A stretch of DNA of 64,000 nucleotides from Psococerastis gibbosa (lineage: Eukaryota > Arthropoda > Insecta > Psocodea > Psocidae), in assembly GCA_963971405.1 (NCBI GenBank), contig OZ020486.1:25567419-25631418 (forward strand), in the 5' to 3' direction. Shown here piece after piece: positions 46,101 to 56,856 of the stretch. Under the pieces are notes generated by a model. That model did no database searches. It saw only the letters and a list, made by a program, of their open reading frames with translations, and was not told the origin of the DNA. Position 1 is the first letter of the stretch. The number at the start of each line of letters is the position of its first letter. A program made the translations under genes and the position numbers.

Positions 46101-48257
46101 CTGTCTGCAGGAGCCTGAATATAAGTTGTTGAAAACCATGGGGAAAGCTTCTTTACGATATTTTCGACAAGCTCAGTAGACATTTCTTATTTTTAATTAA
46201 TTCCCTGTTGTGCAAACAGCTTAATTCGGCTACTGCTCGGTTTCCCAGTAACTTGTAAAACTGCATTAAGTCACCCCTCGGCAACGTTACAATGTAGGTT
46301 AGTCAACAGTTTTGTTATGTATTAAAAAAAATGTTCGCCTACTTTTGAGATTTGCAGCTCCTGCTTGCTCTCTTACAGTAGGACCTAGGAGAAATATGCA
46401 CATGTTGAGGTTCGTGAGTTGGGAACGTTTGCAAACAAGGACAAACAGGAAAGCAGAAATTGTCAACCACTCACTCAACCTTAATGGTAGTTAGTGACGC
46501 AACAACAGAAGGGGGCTGGAGGTACATAGCACCCAGCTGGAAAACAATTTACCTCAATTGAAACATAATAAAATTGCCTATAACCCCCCCCCCCCTTTTA
46601 AGTCTAAAACTAAATTACTTTTAACTGTTTATTTATTGTACTCTTTGGGTTTAACAAAATAACAATGCAATGTAGGCCATATTCCATGTATTCTAATAAG
46701 AAACTATGTTTATGAACCCCTCCCCCTCCGAAAAATTCCTGTCAACGGTCTCGTTGTAATTGTAGGGAATGGTTGGTGCTAATTATTAATAATATTATTA
46801 GAAATTCTGCAGTAGGCAGAATTTACGGTTTTTTAGTTGCCCCCTGCTGGAAACTGTCTGTTGTTGCATCCCTCAAACAAGGTGTAATACAAATGGTACA
46901 TAGCAACTGAGCTATCAATCGGAATGTCATAGTTCGCCATAATTTACAACAAATAAACTTTCCACAGATTCTGTCCTCAACGGCCTATCTTCCGTCGCTA
47001 CCTGCTCGACCTCTCGCCAAGGTAAGTCACCCGTCAGCAACAATATATAGTATATATTATTTCGTCATAGTGTCAATCACGTTTATTCGATGCAGCTTGT
47101 ATAAGATTCATAGCTCCGGCGTGGTCTATTACAATAGAAAACTATGTACTATGTAGGCTTGTGAATTTAAACAAGGTAGCTTTGGCGTACGATTTTGCGG
47201 TACCTACTGGCGTAGTCAAGTACAGTAGATTAATGAATTATTAACTGGAAAACGTTTCGAGGATCGAGACACGGGTAGAAGAAAAACACGACAGATTGTC
47301 ATGGCGCCGACCGTTTAATAGGAAGCTTGCAGTTGTCATTGGCCATCCCAAAATAGGTTGGTTTCAAATCAAATCAAATCATAGGCATTTTTTCTTATTG
47401 TACTACAACAGGCGCACCATCCGGAACAATATTTAGATTTACCTATCTGCGCACAGTTACCGACAGCCATCGCTTGGGTCTTTTCCATCTTAATTAAGAT
47501 GTCCGCAGTTCTGCCTGCTGCACTTATGTTAATTAATAACGACTGCAGTTGTACTGATGTAGCAATCATCCCAGTGTCAATCGCATAAGGCCGATTGTTT
47601 GATAACAATGCCTTCCATGGCTGCATCCAAAGTGGCCGTCATTATCTGCTCATCAGCAAACAGCTTGAGCCAGGCTTAATGTGTAGGCCCATTCTGCCCA
47701 TTTGATTTGACTTCGTGTTTTCCACGAGGACTACAAAGATTAGACAGACTTTTCTCCTAATTTATGGCACTCCACTGCTGGCCACACACATTGTAAGGTA
47801 TCTAGTATCTATTGCCAAATTTGAATCGATGCATAACATGGCTTAAAAAACGAAAAAGGGGGAATTTTCCACTTAATATTAATTTTGGTATTTTTGTGGT
47901 TTCAGGGATGATGACGACGACGATCAGGACGAGTGCGCCGCCTCCATCTCGTGGCACTCGTCTTGGTTTTCGGATTTTAGTTCCACCTCGCCGCCTGCCC
48001 AGCTGCCCACCTCGCCGCCTGCCCAGCTGCCCACCTCGCCGCCTGCCCAGCTGTCCACCTCGCTGCCTGGCCCGCAACCCACCTCGCCGCCTGCCCCGCA
48101 TCCCACCTCGCCGCCTGCCCCGCTGCCACCCCGTAGGAGCCGCTGCACCGAGCTGGAGAGGCTGCTCTCCGGTAGAGGTCAGTGGGAATGGTGGAATGAT
48201 TTGAATTATCTTCCAACAGTTAGACCCCGGCGCGCCCCAGTTCGCCTGGGGTTGTAA
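34146..48257 (+). CDS. Putative four-exon gene, unrecognised Thr/Pro-rich acidic protein
   Basis: Proposed exons are 34146-34231, 34481-34780, 46968-47021 and 47906-48257. They sum to 792 bases (263 codons plus stop), and every junction joins in phase. Donors are gtaggt, gcaagt (a GC-AG type) and gtaagt; acceptors are gtttcag, tccacag and ttcag. The protein starts [19 protein letters not shown] Thr/Ala-rich run follows, then [16 protein letters not shown] and a basic PRSKRAASP block, [20 protein letters not shown], an Asp run, [12 protein letters not shown], six 8-residue Pro-rich repeats and a basic tail. No known domain, signal peptide or membrane segment was seen. Intron 2 (12.2 kb) is filled by transposons. 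Exons 3 and 4 have decayed paralogues at 13475 and 9068. A viral or transposon origin cannot be excluded. Confidence 0.55.
35228..35625 (+). repeat. Diverged tandem units of about 100-130 bp in hAT-like element
   Basis: Units start near 35228, 35330, 35460 and 35585 with gttactgctctaaaaacgcg-like sequence, followed by ccccactatttcagg and a ttttcactcg/gggagac block. Further units lie at 36547, 36661 and 36772. Confidence 0.7.
35693..36482 (-). mobile_element. TRIM-like miniature LTR element with AAGG duplication
   Basis: Two direct repeats of about 162-165 bp (35693-35854, 36318-36482), about 95% identical, form the ends and have TG...CA borders. AAGG flanks both sides (35689-35692, 36483-36486). 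On the minus strand a primer-binding site complementary to the 3' end of a tRNA-Arg (tggcgaccgtgaca) lies three bases inside the LTR, and a purine tract (aaggggga) lies before the other LTR. The 463-bp interior cannot encode gag-pol and holds an acidic frame of unclear origin. LTR similarity suggests moderate to young age. Confidence 0.85.
37113..37844. other. Intron sequence, partly paralogous to 55140-55294
   Basis: I see no gene here. The last 150 bases (ctttattgcacctgcg, aactggtcggaaaatgt, ttatttagcctata) match 55140-55294 and thus belong to the older local duplication. The rest holds a C tract near 37247 and no feature I can support. Confidence 0.6.
37875..38580. repeat. Left subterminal iterons of the 8-kb element
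   Basis: Full motifs ctcgagcgcggcagattaag (37881) and ctcgagcgcgtcagattaag (38016) are followed by a ctcgagcgtgac variant (38160). Shorter atctgac cores appear near 38085, 38223 and 38557. They probably bind a transposase or a host factor, which is inference. Confidence 0.75.
39100..44400. repeat. Decayed tandem array, about 0.53-1.08 kb units
   Basis: The motif gtaaaattaattaatattcaat and variants occur near 39117, 40168, 40785, 41750, 42810, 43343 and 44270. The motif tattcttcgagctatttcaa occurs near 39980, 40590, 41125, 41553, 42633, 43160 and 44105. A third, ttcacgttaaaaatggcc, occurs near 39671, 41250 and 42315. Spacing alternates between short (about 530-620) and long (about 930-1080) units. 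No coding. Confidence 0.8.
44430..44965. repeat. Tandem pair, period about 315 bp
   Basis: The two units share cgcctttttcaattcttctt-type sequence, atgtgtgatgcctcattgga, a catgacacccacca-type block and gaggccgaaggccgagctgc, at 44430-44650 and 44745-44965. Confidence 0.8.
45310..45835. repeat. Right subterminal iterons of the 8-kb element
   Basis: Motifs taatctgacgcgctcgagc (45401), atctgacgcgcccgatt (45539) and atctgacgcgctcgagta (45690) are full or near full. gtcagatta cores appear near 45317, 45349, 45485 and 45614, and gacgctcgagtaaat lies at 45818. They are inverted relative to the left-end iterons. None of this motif was noticed in the central array. Confidence 0.75.
45865..46118 (+). 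CDS. Unrecognised C-terminal coding piece
   Basis: An open frame runs to a stop at 46116-46118, with [40 protein letters not shown], then [19 protein letters not shown] and SAGA. It begins right after the 8-kb insertion, so its 5' part was displaced; sequence before the insertion (up to 37844) should be its old upstream side. Decayed copies at 8340-8490 and 55340-55460 do not stay open. It may be an alternative end of the surrounding gene, the end of a separate gene, or chance. Function unknown. Confidence 0.4.
46119..46967. other. Intron sequence with a possible small MITE (46495-46878)
   Basis: A weak inverted pair (gacgcaacaacagaagggggc and ccccctgctgg...tgttgttgcatc) brackets about 380 bases. 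A segment near 46200-46260 resembles 13370-13430, upstream of the decayed 54-base exon. The tatgaacccctccccctcc piece at 46709 matches 8963. No other gene seen. Confidence 0.4.
47022..47905. other. Intron 3 of the putative gene
   Basis: It has no repeated element I can name. The final 80 bases, from acatggcttaaaaaacgaaa, match 9000-9067 before the decayed last exon. Its 3' end is a normal pyrimidine-rich acceptor. Confidence 0.5.
47906..48257 (+). CDS. Last exon of the 34146-48257 gene, Pro-rich repeats
   Basis: The exon is 352 bases, open throughout, ending in taa. It codes an acidic start (six Asp), [14 protein letters not shown], then 24-base repeats encoding TSPPAQLP three times and variants [16 protein letters not shown] and TSPPAPLP, then [11 protein letters not shown] and [11 protein letters not shown]. 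Comparison with 9068-9320 shows conserved residues around ASISW-SSW-SD despite base changes, which supports the chosen frame. The minisatellite repeats were expanded at this locus. Confidence 0.65.
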
Positions 48258-49123
48258 TTTTTTTTTTTAATTTTCATTACAGTCTCTCCGGATGCCATAC
48301 TGCTTAGACTCATTAGACCATAGAAAAGTGGAATTTTCTCTTATTTTGAAAAAATCCAACGTTTTCATTTTCCCTGACTTTTATGTAATGGGTCTCAAGT
48401 TAGGGGAAGAGGAACGATTAATTGTAAGGAACTTTGGTATTGTCGTCCTGATGCCTAAAAGCCTTGTAACCATAAAAATTGGTTTCGGCAAAGGAGGGGG
48501 TCTTAGCCTATGCCTCCAAAGCCTTCCCACTAAACATTGCACATCCACTCTGGGACAAGACGTCAACAGTCGCGGTTTTGTTGACAATACTTCCGAATCG
48601 GAATAGTGGGCAACCAATAGACCAAAAAATAATATTTAGGCTATATTGTTCAATTTTTAATTTGCATATTATTGGACTTTGTCTGTTTGCAAATAAACGT
48701 TTATTTATTTATTTTTATTTATTTATTTAATCCAATTAAGTGGCAGCATAATATTATAAAAAAATGGTCGATAAACACTCAACACAATACCTACTACATA
48801 CTATACCACAACCGATACGTTGTTACACATCACCGCGTTACGTTCACTTGCCAGAACAATACTTTTCTTCACGAGTAACTGTGAAGCAAGGTCCGAATAA
48901 TTACAATTCTCATATCTGTAAACCCCGTTCTTTTGTATTGTTCACTCTTCAACAGTTCTAGGAACTCCTATTCTCCTGTGACGTGCTAGGTACCTCTAGA
49001 CATCCCTTCCTCTCAAACCTACATAGAGTTCACACACTCTTAGCAGTAAATACTAACCACAATACTGCATACTATGTCACAACTGTTATGTAATACAGTA
49101 ATCATAGGTTCATGTCATCGACT

Positions 49124-49255
49124 TCGATGGCCAGGTGGTAACGTGCTTGCACTTGTGCGAGTCTTTACACGCCATGCGATCGGAGACGTGTCGCAGCTCA
49201 ACACGGGTAATAACCTAGCGAGGCGACTAAAGATCGGATACATTCATTAAATTGT
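49124..49255 (+). repeat. SINE-like insertion in palindrome arm
   Basis: It matches 676-800 closely (gatggccaggtggtaacg, acttgtgcgagtctttacac, cgatcggagacgtgtcg). The right arm lacks it, so it inserted after the palindrome formed. Confidence 0.55.
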
Positions 49256-50230
49256 CTGTATGCGATTAACCTTTAAAAATACTATTACTTTACAATCACG
49301 TTACATTCCAATTCCTTAACTCTAATAAATTGCAGAGCAACATGCTCTCATCTCTTAACTCATAATATAACTTAACGTTGAACATACAAGATTAGATTTA
49401 AAAAAAATAGATCCTCTATAACTGCTTTAATGTTTAAAAATATTTTTTTTAGTTTCTAACAATAATGCTATGTTAAAAGTAACTGAGCATCACTTACAGC
49501 CTTAACCTTGTGGCGTAGTATTTGAAATTGGGGATATTCACTTATTTATTGAGTGCTCGTAGGCCTAGTTATAGAAAAGCCGTATGACAGGCCTGTTCCC
49601 ATCTATTGTATCAATATACACCTGCATGGGTAGTTAGCCTGAAACAATGGTCTTAACGTGTTATAATTTAGAAAATATTTCACATTTCAGTTTTTCATAG
49701 TTAAAGGCATGTTCCTTTTTAATTTTGATTGCATAGACAATACTGCTGACGTGATTGTTGGATAAATTTCATTTGTTTAGTAGGTACTGTCCTTTTCCGC
49801 AGGTGGATTGCTACTTAATTATCACTTGAAGGTTGTATGAATGTTGCATTTTTTTGGTAAAAGGGCCTCAAAACATCAACATTGGTTGGAAACTTGGGAA
49901 TTCCTACCCAACGCCCTGCCCAGTGCAAGTTGTGTGCTTCAGAAACATGCGCATATTCTGCTTCTCATCAGAATTACATGTCGTCCTCAGGTAGCAGCAG
50001 CTTTGAAAGCCGCTATGCCATCCTCGATTATAGGCCCAGAGTAGCTGTCTGTTGATGATAAATTTCGATAAAAGTCGGTATAGCTTAGGCGCATTCCGTA
50101 GAGTCAGTGATGTATGTCAGGCTAGGTATTCTTCTTAAGAGGCTGGGGAAGTCTTGTAACGTGTTTTTGCCTCGCAAAATGAATGGCTGCTGACCTATAA
50201 GTTCTTCAACGGCGGCTAATTGCTTTCTAA

Positions 50231-50520
50231 TTTATACGTAGTATGTCGTATAAAGAAAGCTTTGTGATGTTCGAAATTCTCGACTCCGAGATTTCAACGG
50301 TGTTTTTTAGGAAATGTCTGTCTGTCGCTCTGTCAGCCTGTTAATCGATTTGCGGGCAAACTACTTTGTGGATTCAGATGAAATTTGGCATATCGGTTTA
50401 AAAAATCATACCTCGGAATAGGTAGTTTTTATTTTTATTTACTATGAAATTACACATTATCTCCATCTACTTATTTATAAATTGGAATGCATGTTCGAGT
50501 AAACTCGGACCCGTTCTTTA
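50231..50520 (-). repeat. Short complete copy of the GCTTTCCAATTTA repeat family
   Basis: It starts gctttctaatttatacgtag, has a tgtctgtctgtcgctctg run, and ends with aattggaatgc followed by atgttcgagtaaactcggac, which matches the other end near 1340 in inverse. About 290 bp. It is in the spacer of the palindrome, as is 10257-10500. Confidence 0.75.
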
Positions 50521-51269
50521 ATTTTAGTTAGGAATGCGACTGGGAATTTGCAGTGGATTTTTGGAATAAGGCAGCCAAGTTGTATAGTTGACTAACGTTC
50601 GCAGAAGAGTGTAAGCAATGATAAACGATGCACATATAGAACAGCAGGCAGAAGAGCGACGAACGTAGCATGTCTGCCATGTTCATTTAGTACTTTTACA
50701 AGCTCTTGTTCTGGAGTGTTGGTATGCAACTATTTCTACTCAGCACTCAGACCCTCGCCATTCTTACAATTCCTCCATCTTCATCAAGCCATTCACGCCA
50801 AATTGCTCCCCGGGAAACCACTCGCGTCTGTACAGTGGATTTCGGCGTCTTTTTTTATCATTAGCTACTCTGAGAGCTTAATAAAATTGACTTCCAACTT
50901 GCATATAAATGTACCTATATGCCAACTTTTTCTATTGCTGCAGTACCATTCATCTTCCTACTAGCGGCTCAGAAATATAGCATTACTTCTCCCTTCGTGC
51001 ATTACCATCAAAATCCCCCTACATGCTTAAATTCATTCACTTTTCCACTTTGAAATGTTTCATTTTTAACAATGGTTCCAAATAAACATTGCAGGCATAT
51101 TAGTGATACTGGTCGTGGTTGCCCATTAAGAGACTCTGATGGCTGGATGGACTTCTTCGGGCAGCTGGATATCCGATAGTTTAGTTTAAAGCCAAGTGAT
51201 TGTGAAATTGATAATTGACGAAGATGGAAAGACATTGTGAAGTGCTTAAGATTAAGATAGGTCCGAGGG

Positions 51270-51370
51270 GAAGTGAAGTGAAGTGAAGTGAAGTGAAGTG
51301 AACTAAAGTGAAGTGATGTGAAGTGAACTAAAGTGAAGTGAAGTGAACTAAAGTGAAGTGAAGTGATGTG
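51270..51370 (+). repeat. GTGAA-type tandem repeat, locus 2
   Basis: It is the counterpart of 11187-11270, with extra gtgaa units and ctaaagtgaa variants. Confidence 0.85.
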
Positions 51371-53660
51371 ATAGTGATGTGTAGGGTTTAGCCTCCCAGC
51401 TGCCTGAAGTCGTTTAATGGCCGGGTCCACAGCAGATTCTTAATCCAGGGCGCCTTCTACGCTCTTCTGTCTGGTATGTACTAATAAAACTGTGATTCCG
51501 CCATTTTGAACTCAACTGACAACATTGACACACTATTCAACTCTTCCACCTAATTGCCAGTCCCAATCTACCTCTGTACTGTTCAGTGACTGCGGTCACC
51601 GGTCAGGCATGAATTCCAAAATGAAGGTTCAATAACTCACTTCATTCAAAACTAAATTTGAGTTACAGTCGTTAAGTTATATAGGTCAGCTGCCATCTTC
51701 AGAAAAACACATTACAAGACTTCCCCAGCCTCTTAAGAAGAATACCTAGCCTGACTTACATCGCTGACTGTACGGAATGGCAATCAATGCGCCACAGCTA
51801 TACCGACTCTATCGTACTTTATCATCAACAGTCAGTTACACTGGGCCTATAAGATCGAGGATGGCACCGCGACTTTCAAAGCTGCAACAACCTGAGAACG
51901 GGATGTAATGCAGATGCGAAGCAGAATATGCACATATATGATGCACACAACTTGCACTGCGCAGGGTGTAGTGTAGGACTTGCCGAAATTCCCAAGTATC
52001 CTACCAATGTTGATGTTTTGAGGTCCTTTTACCAAGAAATGCAACCTTCATCCGACCTTCCAGTGATAATTAGTGGCAAGTCCACCTGCGGATAAGGACA
52101 GTGCCTACTATTAAAATGAAATTTATTCAACAATCACGACAGCAGTATTGTCTATGCAATCAAAATTGAAAAGGAACATGCCTTTAACTATTAAAAACTG
52201 AGTGCATGTGAAATATTTTAAAAATTATAACACGTTATGACCATTGTTTCAGCCTAACTATCCATGCAGGTGCAATATACAATAGATGAGGACTTATGGC
52301 ATTTAATACTGTTTTTGTTAAACTAGGCCTACGAGGACTCAATAAATAAGGGAATTGTCCACATCCCCAATTTCAAATGCTACGCCACAAGGGTAAGACT
52401 GTAATTGTTTCTTTTAGCTGCCTATTGTTTAAAACTAAAAAAAAAAATATTTTTTAAAACTAAAGCAGTTTCTGAGAGCAGGTACTGTACCTGACAATAC
52501 ATCTTTTAACAATTTTTTTTATTCAATTGATTCTTGAACGGGTTGCGACCCGGTGGGGGTAATCCAGCATCACATATATACAGCATTAAATATTATTACT
52601 TACTGTATGTTCAATGTTAAGTTATATTATGATTTAAGAGAGGGCATGTTGCTCTGCGATGCAATAGTGTAAAGCAATTGGAACGTATCGTAATTGCAAA
52701 GCAATAGTTTGGGCAAGTATCCATGATTACTGCATTACATAACAGTTGTGGTATAGTATGCGGTAATGTGGTTAGTATTTACTGTTGAGAGTGAATGAGC
52801 TGTATGTAGGTAAGAGAGGATGGGATAAATAGACGTACCTTGCACGTTACAGGAGTTTAGGTGTTCTTAGAACTGTTGAAGATTGGACAATAAAAAAATA
52901 CTGGATTTACAGATATGTGAATTATAAACATTTGGACCTTTCTGCACGCACGCAGTTACCCGTATATAAAAGCATTGTTCTGGCAAGAGAACGTAACGAT
53001 GGCGTGTAACAACATTTCAGTTGTCGTATATGGCAGTGAGTGGTGAGTGTTTGCTGTTAGTAGTTTGTGTACTGTGTGTCGCAGCTTAGAGAGGAAGAGA
53101 TATATAGAGGTACACGGTGCAGGGGATTAGAAGTGGAACTATTGAAGAGTGAACAATAAGAGAATACGGGATTTACATTTACACAGTAGGCTATTATTGA
53201 ATCCACATTTTATGCGTTATACCACCTGATGTCGCCAACTACTTTCTTTCAGTTCACAAATAGTTATTGTGTAGGCTACTATTTCTGGATTTTGCGTATT
53301 TGCTCCAGGTTTGTCGACCATTTTTATAGTAGCCTACTATGCCCCACATAATTGCGTTGAACAATAAAGCCTAAATATAATTTTTTTTTTGGTTCAAGGT
53401 TGTCGGCTATTCCAATTCGAGAGTATTGTCATTAAAACCGCGACTATTGACGTCTTGTCCCTCAGTGTATGTGAAATGTTTAGTGGGAAGCCTTAAGAGG
53501 AATAGGCCGAAACCAATTTTCATGATTGCAAGGCTTTTTGGCAAGAGGAACCTTAATTCCTTACCTTAGTTCCTTTCAATTAATCGTTCCTCTTACCTTA
53601 ACTCAGAACCCATTACATAAAAGCCAGATTTTTTTTTCTTCAAATTTCTCTATTTTAGAA

Positions 53661-54057
53661 CCAAGCAGTTTGTAACGTCTATGGAAGAATTTACGTAAAT
53701 CCTCAATCCAATTATTGGTCCATTCTTCCTCAATTAGGAACTTATGTAATAAAAAGTAGGAAAAAAGTAATGTCACTCCTTAAGAAAAATGATGGGAAGA
53801 TGGGCAGGTATCAAAATTGGACTCACAGCTCAAACCGAACGTTTACATTTTAATACATAAATAAATTAACAATGCTTCGTGGCTCCACCCTGTGTTCATG
53901 CCGTTACCTACCTACCCTCTGTTATGGCATCCGGAAACTGTAACGCTATTTTTTTTGTTGGCATTTTGCCTTTTATTCTGCCACCATGACCACTGCCTCG
54001 TTCGTGCGTCTCCAGGGGTATTTCCGTAACTTACTTACCTTTTATACTTTTACTAAT
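53661..54057. other. Spacer, no gene seen
   Basis: It contains atggcatccggaaactgtaa (53926), which matches 13318 upstream of the decayed 54-base exon. The paralogy then breaks off. No open frame or repeat could be supported. Confidence 0.5.
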
Positions 54058-54220
54058 GTTCCTAGTTCTTAGTTCCTTGTTCTTTGTTCTTTGTTTTTAG
54101 TTCCTTGTTCTTTGTTCTTTGTTTTTAGTTCTTTGTTCTTTGTTTTTAGTTCTTTGTTCTTTGTTTTTAGTTCTTTGTTTTTAGTTCTTTGTTCTTTGTT
54201 CTTTTTTCTTTGTTCTTTGT
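54058..54220 (+). repeat. Minisatellite of ttctttgt/tttttag units
   Basis: The tract is made of ttctttgttctttg and tttttagttc units, immediately upstream of the decayed exon copy at 54228. Its pyrimidine richness extends the polypyrimidine tract of that exon's acceptor. Confidence 0.9.
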
Positions 54221-54227
54221 TTTTCAG

Positions 54228-54414
54228 GCTCTCACCATTTCTAAAACAACACGATGGAGCTTACTCCTCAAGATTTCCACGGGTAGTTTATCACGTACGA
54301 TAGAAATGTGCAAGGTGTCAGCGCAATGAGAGGATATGGGTTGATCGCATATGGAAGGGACGTAGACCCATAGCTGACTCGACATACGAAAATGTTCCTG
54401 CTGCTGTTGTCAAG
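54228..54414 (+). pseudogene. Decayed copy of the exon at 13-200
   Basis: It is 187 bases, against 188 in the intact copies, with acceptor (ttttcag) and donor (gtacgt) kept. The reading frame has several stops (for instance within the first ten codons and at tag after ccacggg) and a one-base loss. The following intron also matches. It shows that the exon duplicated well before the recent 7.3-kb duplication. Confidence 0.75.
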
Positions 54415-54439
54415 GTACGTATTTATCTTTTATTTTTGT

Positions 54440-54790
54440 TTCCCTTCTTATGCGTAGTCTAAGAAAAGCTTTGTGGTGGTCGACATTTTTGATTGCGAGA
54501 TTCAAGATTCGACTGGATTTATACGTGTTGAGACCCATGTAAGCAAAAAGTGGTTGTCTGTCTGTCTGTTCGTCGATTTGTGTTGAGTTGAAATTGGGTA
54601 GGTTCAGAAAAAGCATAATTTTTCTTACTGGGCTAACTCAATTTTATGGTGATATAATTTACCCCCCTGAAAAAGACATAAATTTTTTTCTAGAAAATGG
54701 CTACAACGATTTTCTTTAAAATCGCATACATATTAGTCGTTAGTTCATTTTTATGAAAAATGGGTAAAGAATAATTTTTCTTCGGAATCT
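54440..54790 (-). repeat. Dispersed repeat after the decayed exon
   Basis: It is the same arrangement as 225-510: gcgtagtctaagaaaagctt, a tgtctgtctgtt run, gggctaactcaattttatgg. It was carried along in the older exon duplication. Confidence 0.7.
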
Positions 54791-55139
54791 TTTTCCCAAC
54801 TAAAGAATTAAGGTTTTTAAGAAAAAAAAAATCTTAGGTTAAAAAATAAGTCTATTGATCCATTAAAGTAAGTATTTAAAAATGGTCGAGTAGCATATTA
54901 AAAATACCGTATAATATATTGCAAGAAATAGTCTTCTACAACTTGAATAGACCACGATTTTGATACTCGCTTAGTAAATTAAATAAATAAAAATAATTGG
55001 ATATTGGAAGGCCAATTTTCTACACTCCATCAGCAGGCTGACCATGGTGGGTTTACAGTGGGGGCTTATAGCAGGAAAGCTTACAAAGGAATGCATATTC
55101 ATATTGCGGCAAAAAGTTTTTAAATAGTAGGTTGGGTTT

Positions 55140-55460
55140 TAATAAAGTAGAAAACAATGAATAAAGGGCTGTTTTAGTAAAACTATAAAAAAAAAAATAT
55201 TTAAAACACATAAATGATTGCTCTATTGCACCTGCGAGAGAGATCTGGTCGGAAAATGTGCCCACCTGTGAATTCAATTTTTATTTATTTAGCCTATACA
55301 GTAGGAGTTGACGTGCCTTTTACTTAAAGTGCATCCTACGGTTTTGTCATCGTCAACTAATTTTTCGATACCAATATTGTTTTTTTGCTCGATTGCCATA
55401 AGATCAAGGGATGGCAGGTGATTTTGACCAAAGGATATTTGGCATAAGACAAATCTACAC
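55140..55460 (+). repeat. Paralogous empty site of the 8-kb insertion, with decayed coding piece
   Basis: It matches 37690-37844 on one side and 45862-46110 on the other, with the 8-kb element absent. At the junction it reads agcctatacag. The coding piece from 55310 (ccttttacttaaagtg, gataccaatattg) is not open. Confidence 0.8.
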
Positions 55461-56656
55461 GTGGATTGAACCGTGTGTGAGAATTTTCGTGGCGGGTAAA
55501 ACAGGTAGTAGCTATACAGGGCGGCGGCAATGAAGTATCAAAAGTTCAATAGTGAGCCTTCTCATAAGTCAAACACAGTCATATTCAAGCTATTAAGATG
55601 GTCACCCACTACTCAGGGACCAAAGGTCAAGTGCGCAGAACATACTGCGCCTAAATTCTGTTGTCTGCCTGTTGAATTGTTAATTTGTTAACATTTCCCG
55701 ATATATTCTTAGTTTTGCAACCCTACAACCTGGAAATAATTCATCGACGATGAATTGACTAATGGCACCTGTGTTTGCTCGCTATCCGCCATGCTTTGCT
55801 TATGGTTAGGGGCGAATTATTATTATTTTTATTATCGTTGAACTTCTGCATTATAGTGCAACACTTTGCTGTTGTTTTTACAGTTTACGTGGTAACTATT
55901 CTTGAGGCAACCTTAGATCATATAATACTCTAGACATGGCGTTCTAGATGCACTGCATGAGAAAGTTGGGGCACCAACATTATGTTTATCACAGCCCAGA
56001 TTACCTATCAACAAAGACTTTGTTGCTAGTCAGGTATCCTGGTCACCCGAGGGAGTAGTTTGTTTTTTGAAAAATTGACGGACTGATCGTTAAAAGCTTC
56101 TAATTGAATACATGAACATTAAAAATAAGTTTCACCAAATTAAAAAATGTTTTCTAGCTCCAAATAATTAATTAACTAAACAAAACTTGAAAATAATAAG
56201 TTCGCGCCTCTAAAAGCAACTGCTTTTGCCAGTGTGTCACGTCATTTCATGTTGGCCCCTCGGACATTCTAGAGAGTTTTGAAAATTAAATGGTCTAAGG
56301 AAGCGACAGTACAATATTTTCGGTTTGTGCATCGCAATACTCGTATGTTCCCAATTTATATCGATGACGTGCATGTTTCCATGGTTTACCACGCAACCTA
56401 ATTGCAATGTAACTGCAAAGGCCGGAGTCAAATGGAGAGCCAGTAGCATCCGGGCTGATGGGCCGTGGTCGAGATCAAAGTGAACTTCTAAATGTTTCGT
56501 CAACATCTGCGGTCGACATCTTCAGTGGCGCTGCCTAGACTTCGGAGGTTGTACCTCGGTGGCTCCGTAGCATCAGTCCGGATTCTACTGGTTCTTCATT
56601 AACCTAATTGCACCTATTTTGTTATTGGAGAATGTTTGTTCTATGATATGATCAAT
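55461..56656. other. Unassigned sequence, no gene supported
   Basis: I found no repeated partner inside the window. A minus-strand frame at 56237-56506 (89 codons) has no family I recognise and no splice context. A tail-like phrase near 56500-56535 (gtttcgtcaacatctgcggt) resembles common animal repeat ends, without proof. Confidence 0.4.
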
Positions 56657-56668
56657 TTAATTTTTCAG

Positions 56669-56856
56669 GCTCTCACCATTTCTATAACAACGCGAAGGTG
56701 CTTTCTCCCCAAGATTTCCACGGGTGGTTTATCACGTACGATAATAATGAGGAAGGTGTCAGCGCAATGAATGGATATGGGTTGATCGCATATGGAAGGG
56801 AAGTAGACCCCCTAGCTGGCTCGACATACGAAAATGTTCGTACTGCTGTTGTCAAG
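56669..56856 (+). CDS. Putative internal coding exon, unrecognised protein (copy 2)
   Basis: It is identical in sequence to 13-200, with acceptor tttttcag and donor gtacgt. Here the upstream intron is visible for more than 2 kb and contains the decayed copy of the same exon. Confidence 0.5.

Larger units (their letters stand above)
48340..53660. repeat. Large palindrome, locus 2 (arms about 1.9 kb, spacer about 1.4 kb)
   Basis: The left arm 48340-50230 pairs with the right arm about 51660-53660. Paired landmarks are cttttatgtaatgggt (48378) with acccattacataaaag (53608), ggttttgttgacaatac (48573) with its near inverse at about 53430, cgttacgttcacttgcc (48836) with the inverse near 52985, and acaatactgctgacgtgatt (49738) with the inverse near 52135. 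A SINE-like insertion (49124-49255) interrupts the left arm. It begins about 80 bases after the stop of the Pro-rich exon. No coding. A transcript would fold into a long hairpin. Confidence 0.85.

Noticed and set aside
47802-48216. Arg/Gly-rich minus-strand frames and the other plus-strand frame over the Pro-rich exon
   Set aside because: They arise from the 24-base repeats. The frame kept in the paralogue at 9068 and in phase with exon 3 is the one annotated.
56237-56506. 89-codon minus-strand frame
   Set aside because: No recognised family, no paralogue in the window and no splice or promoter context.
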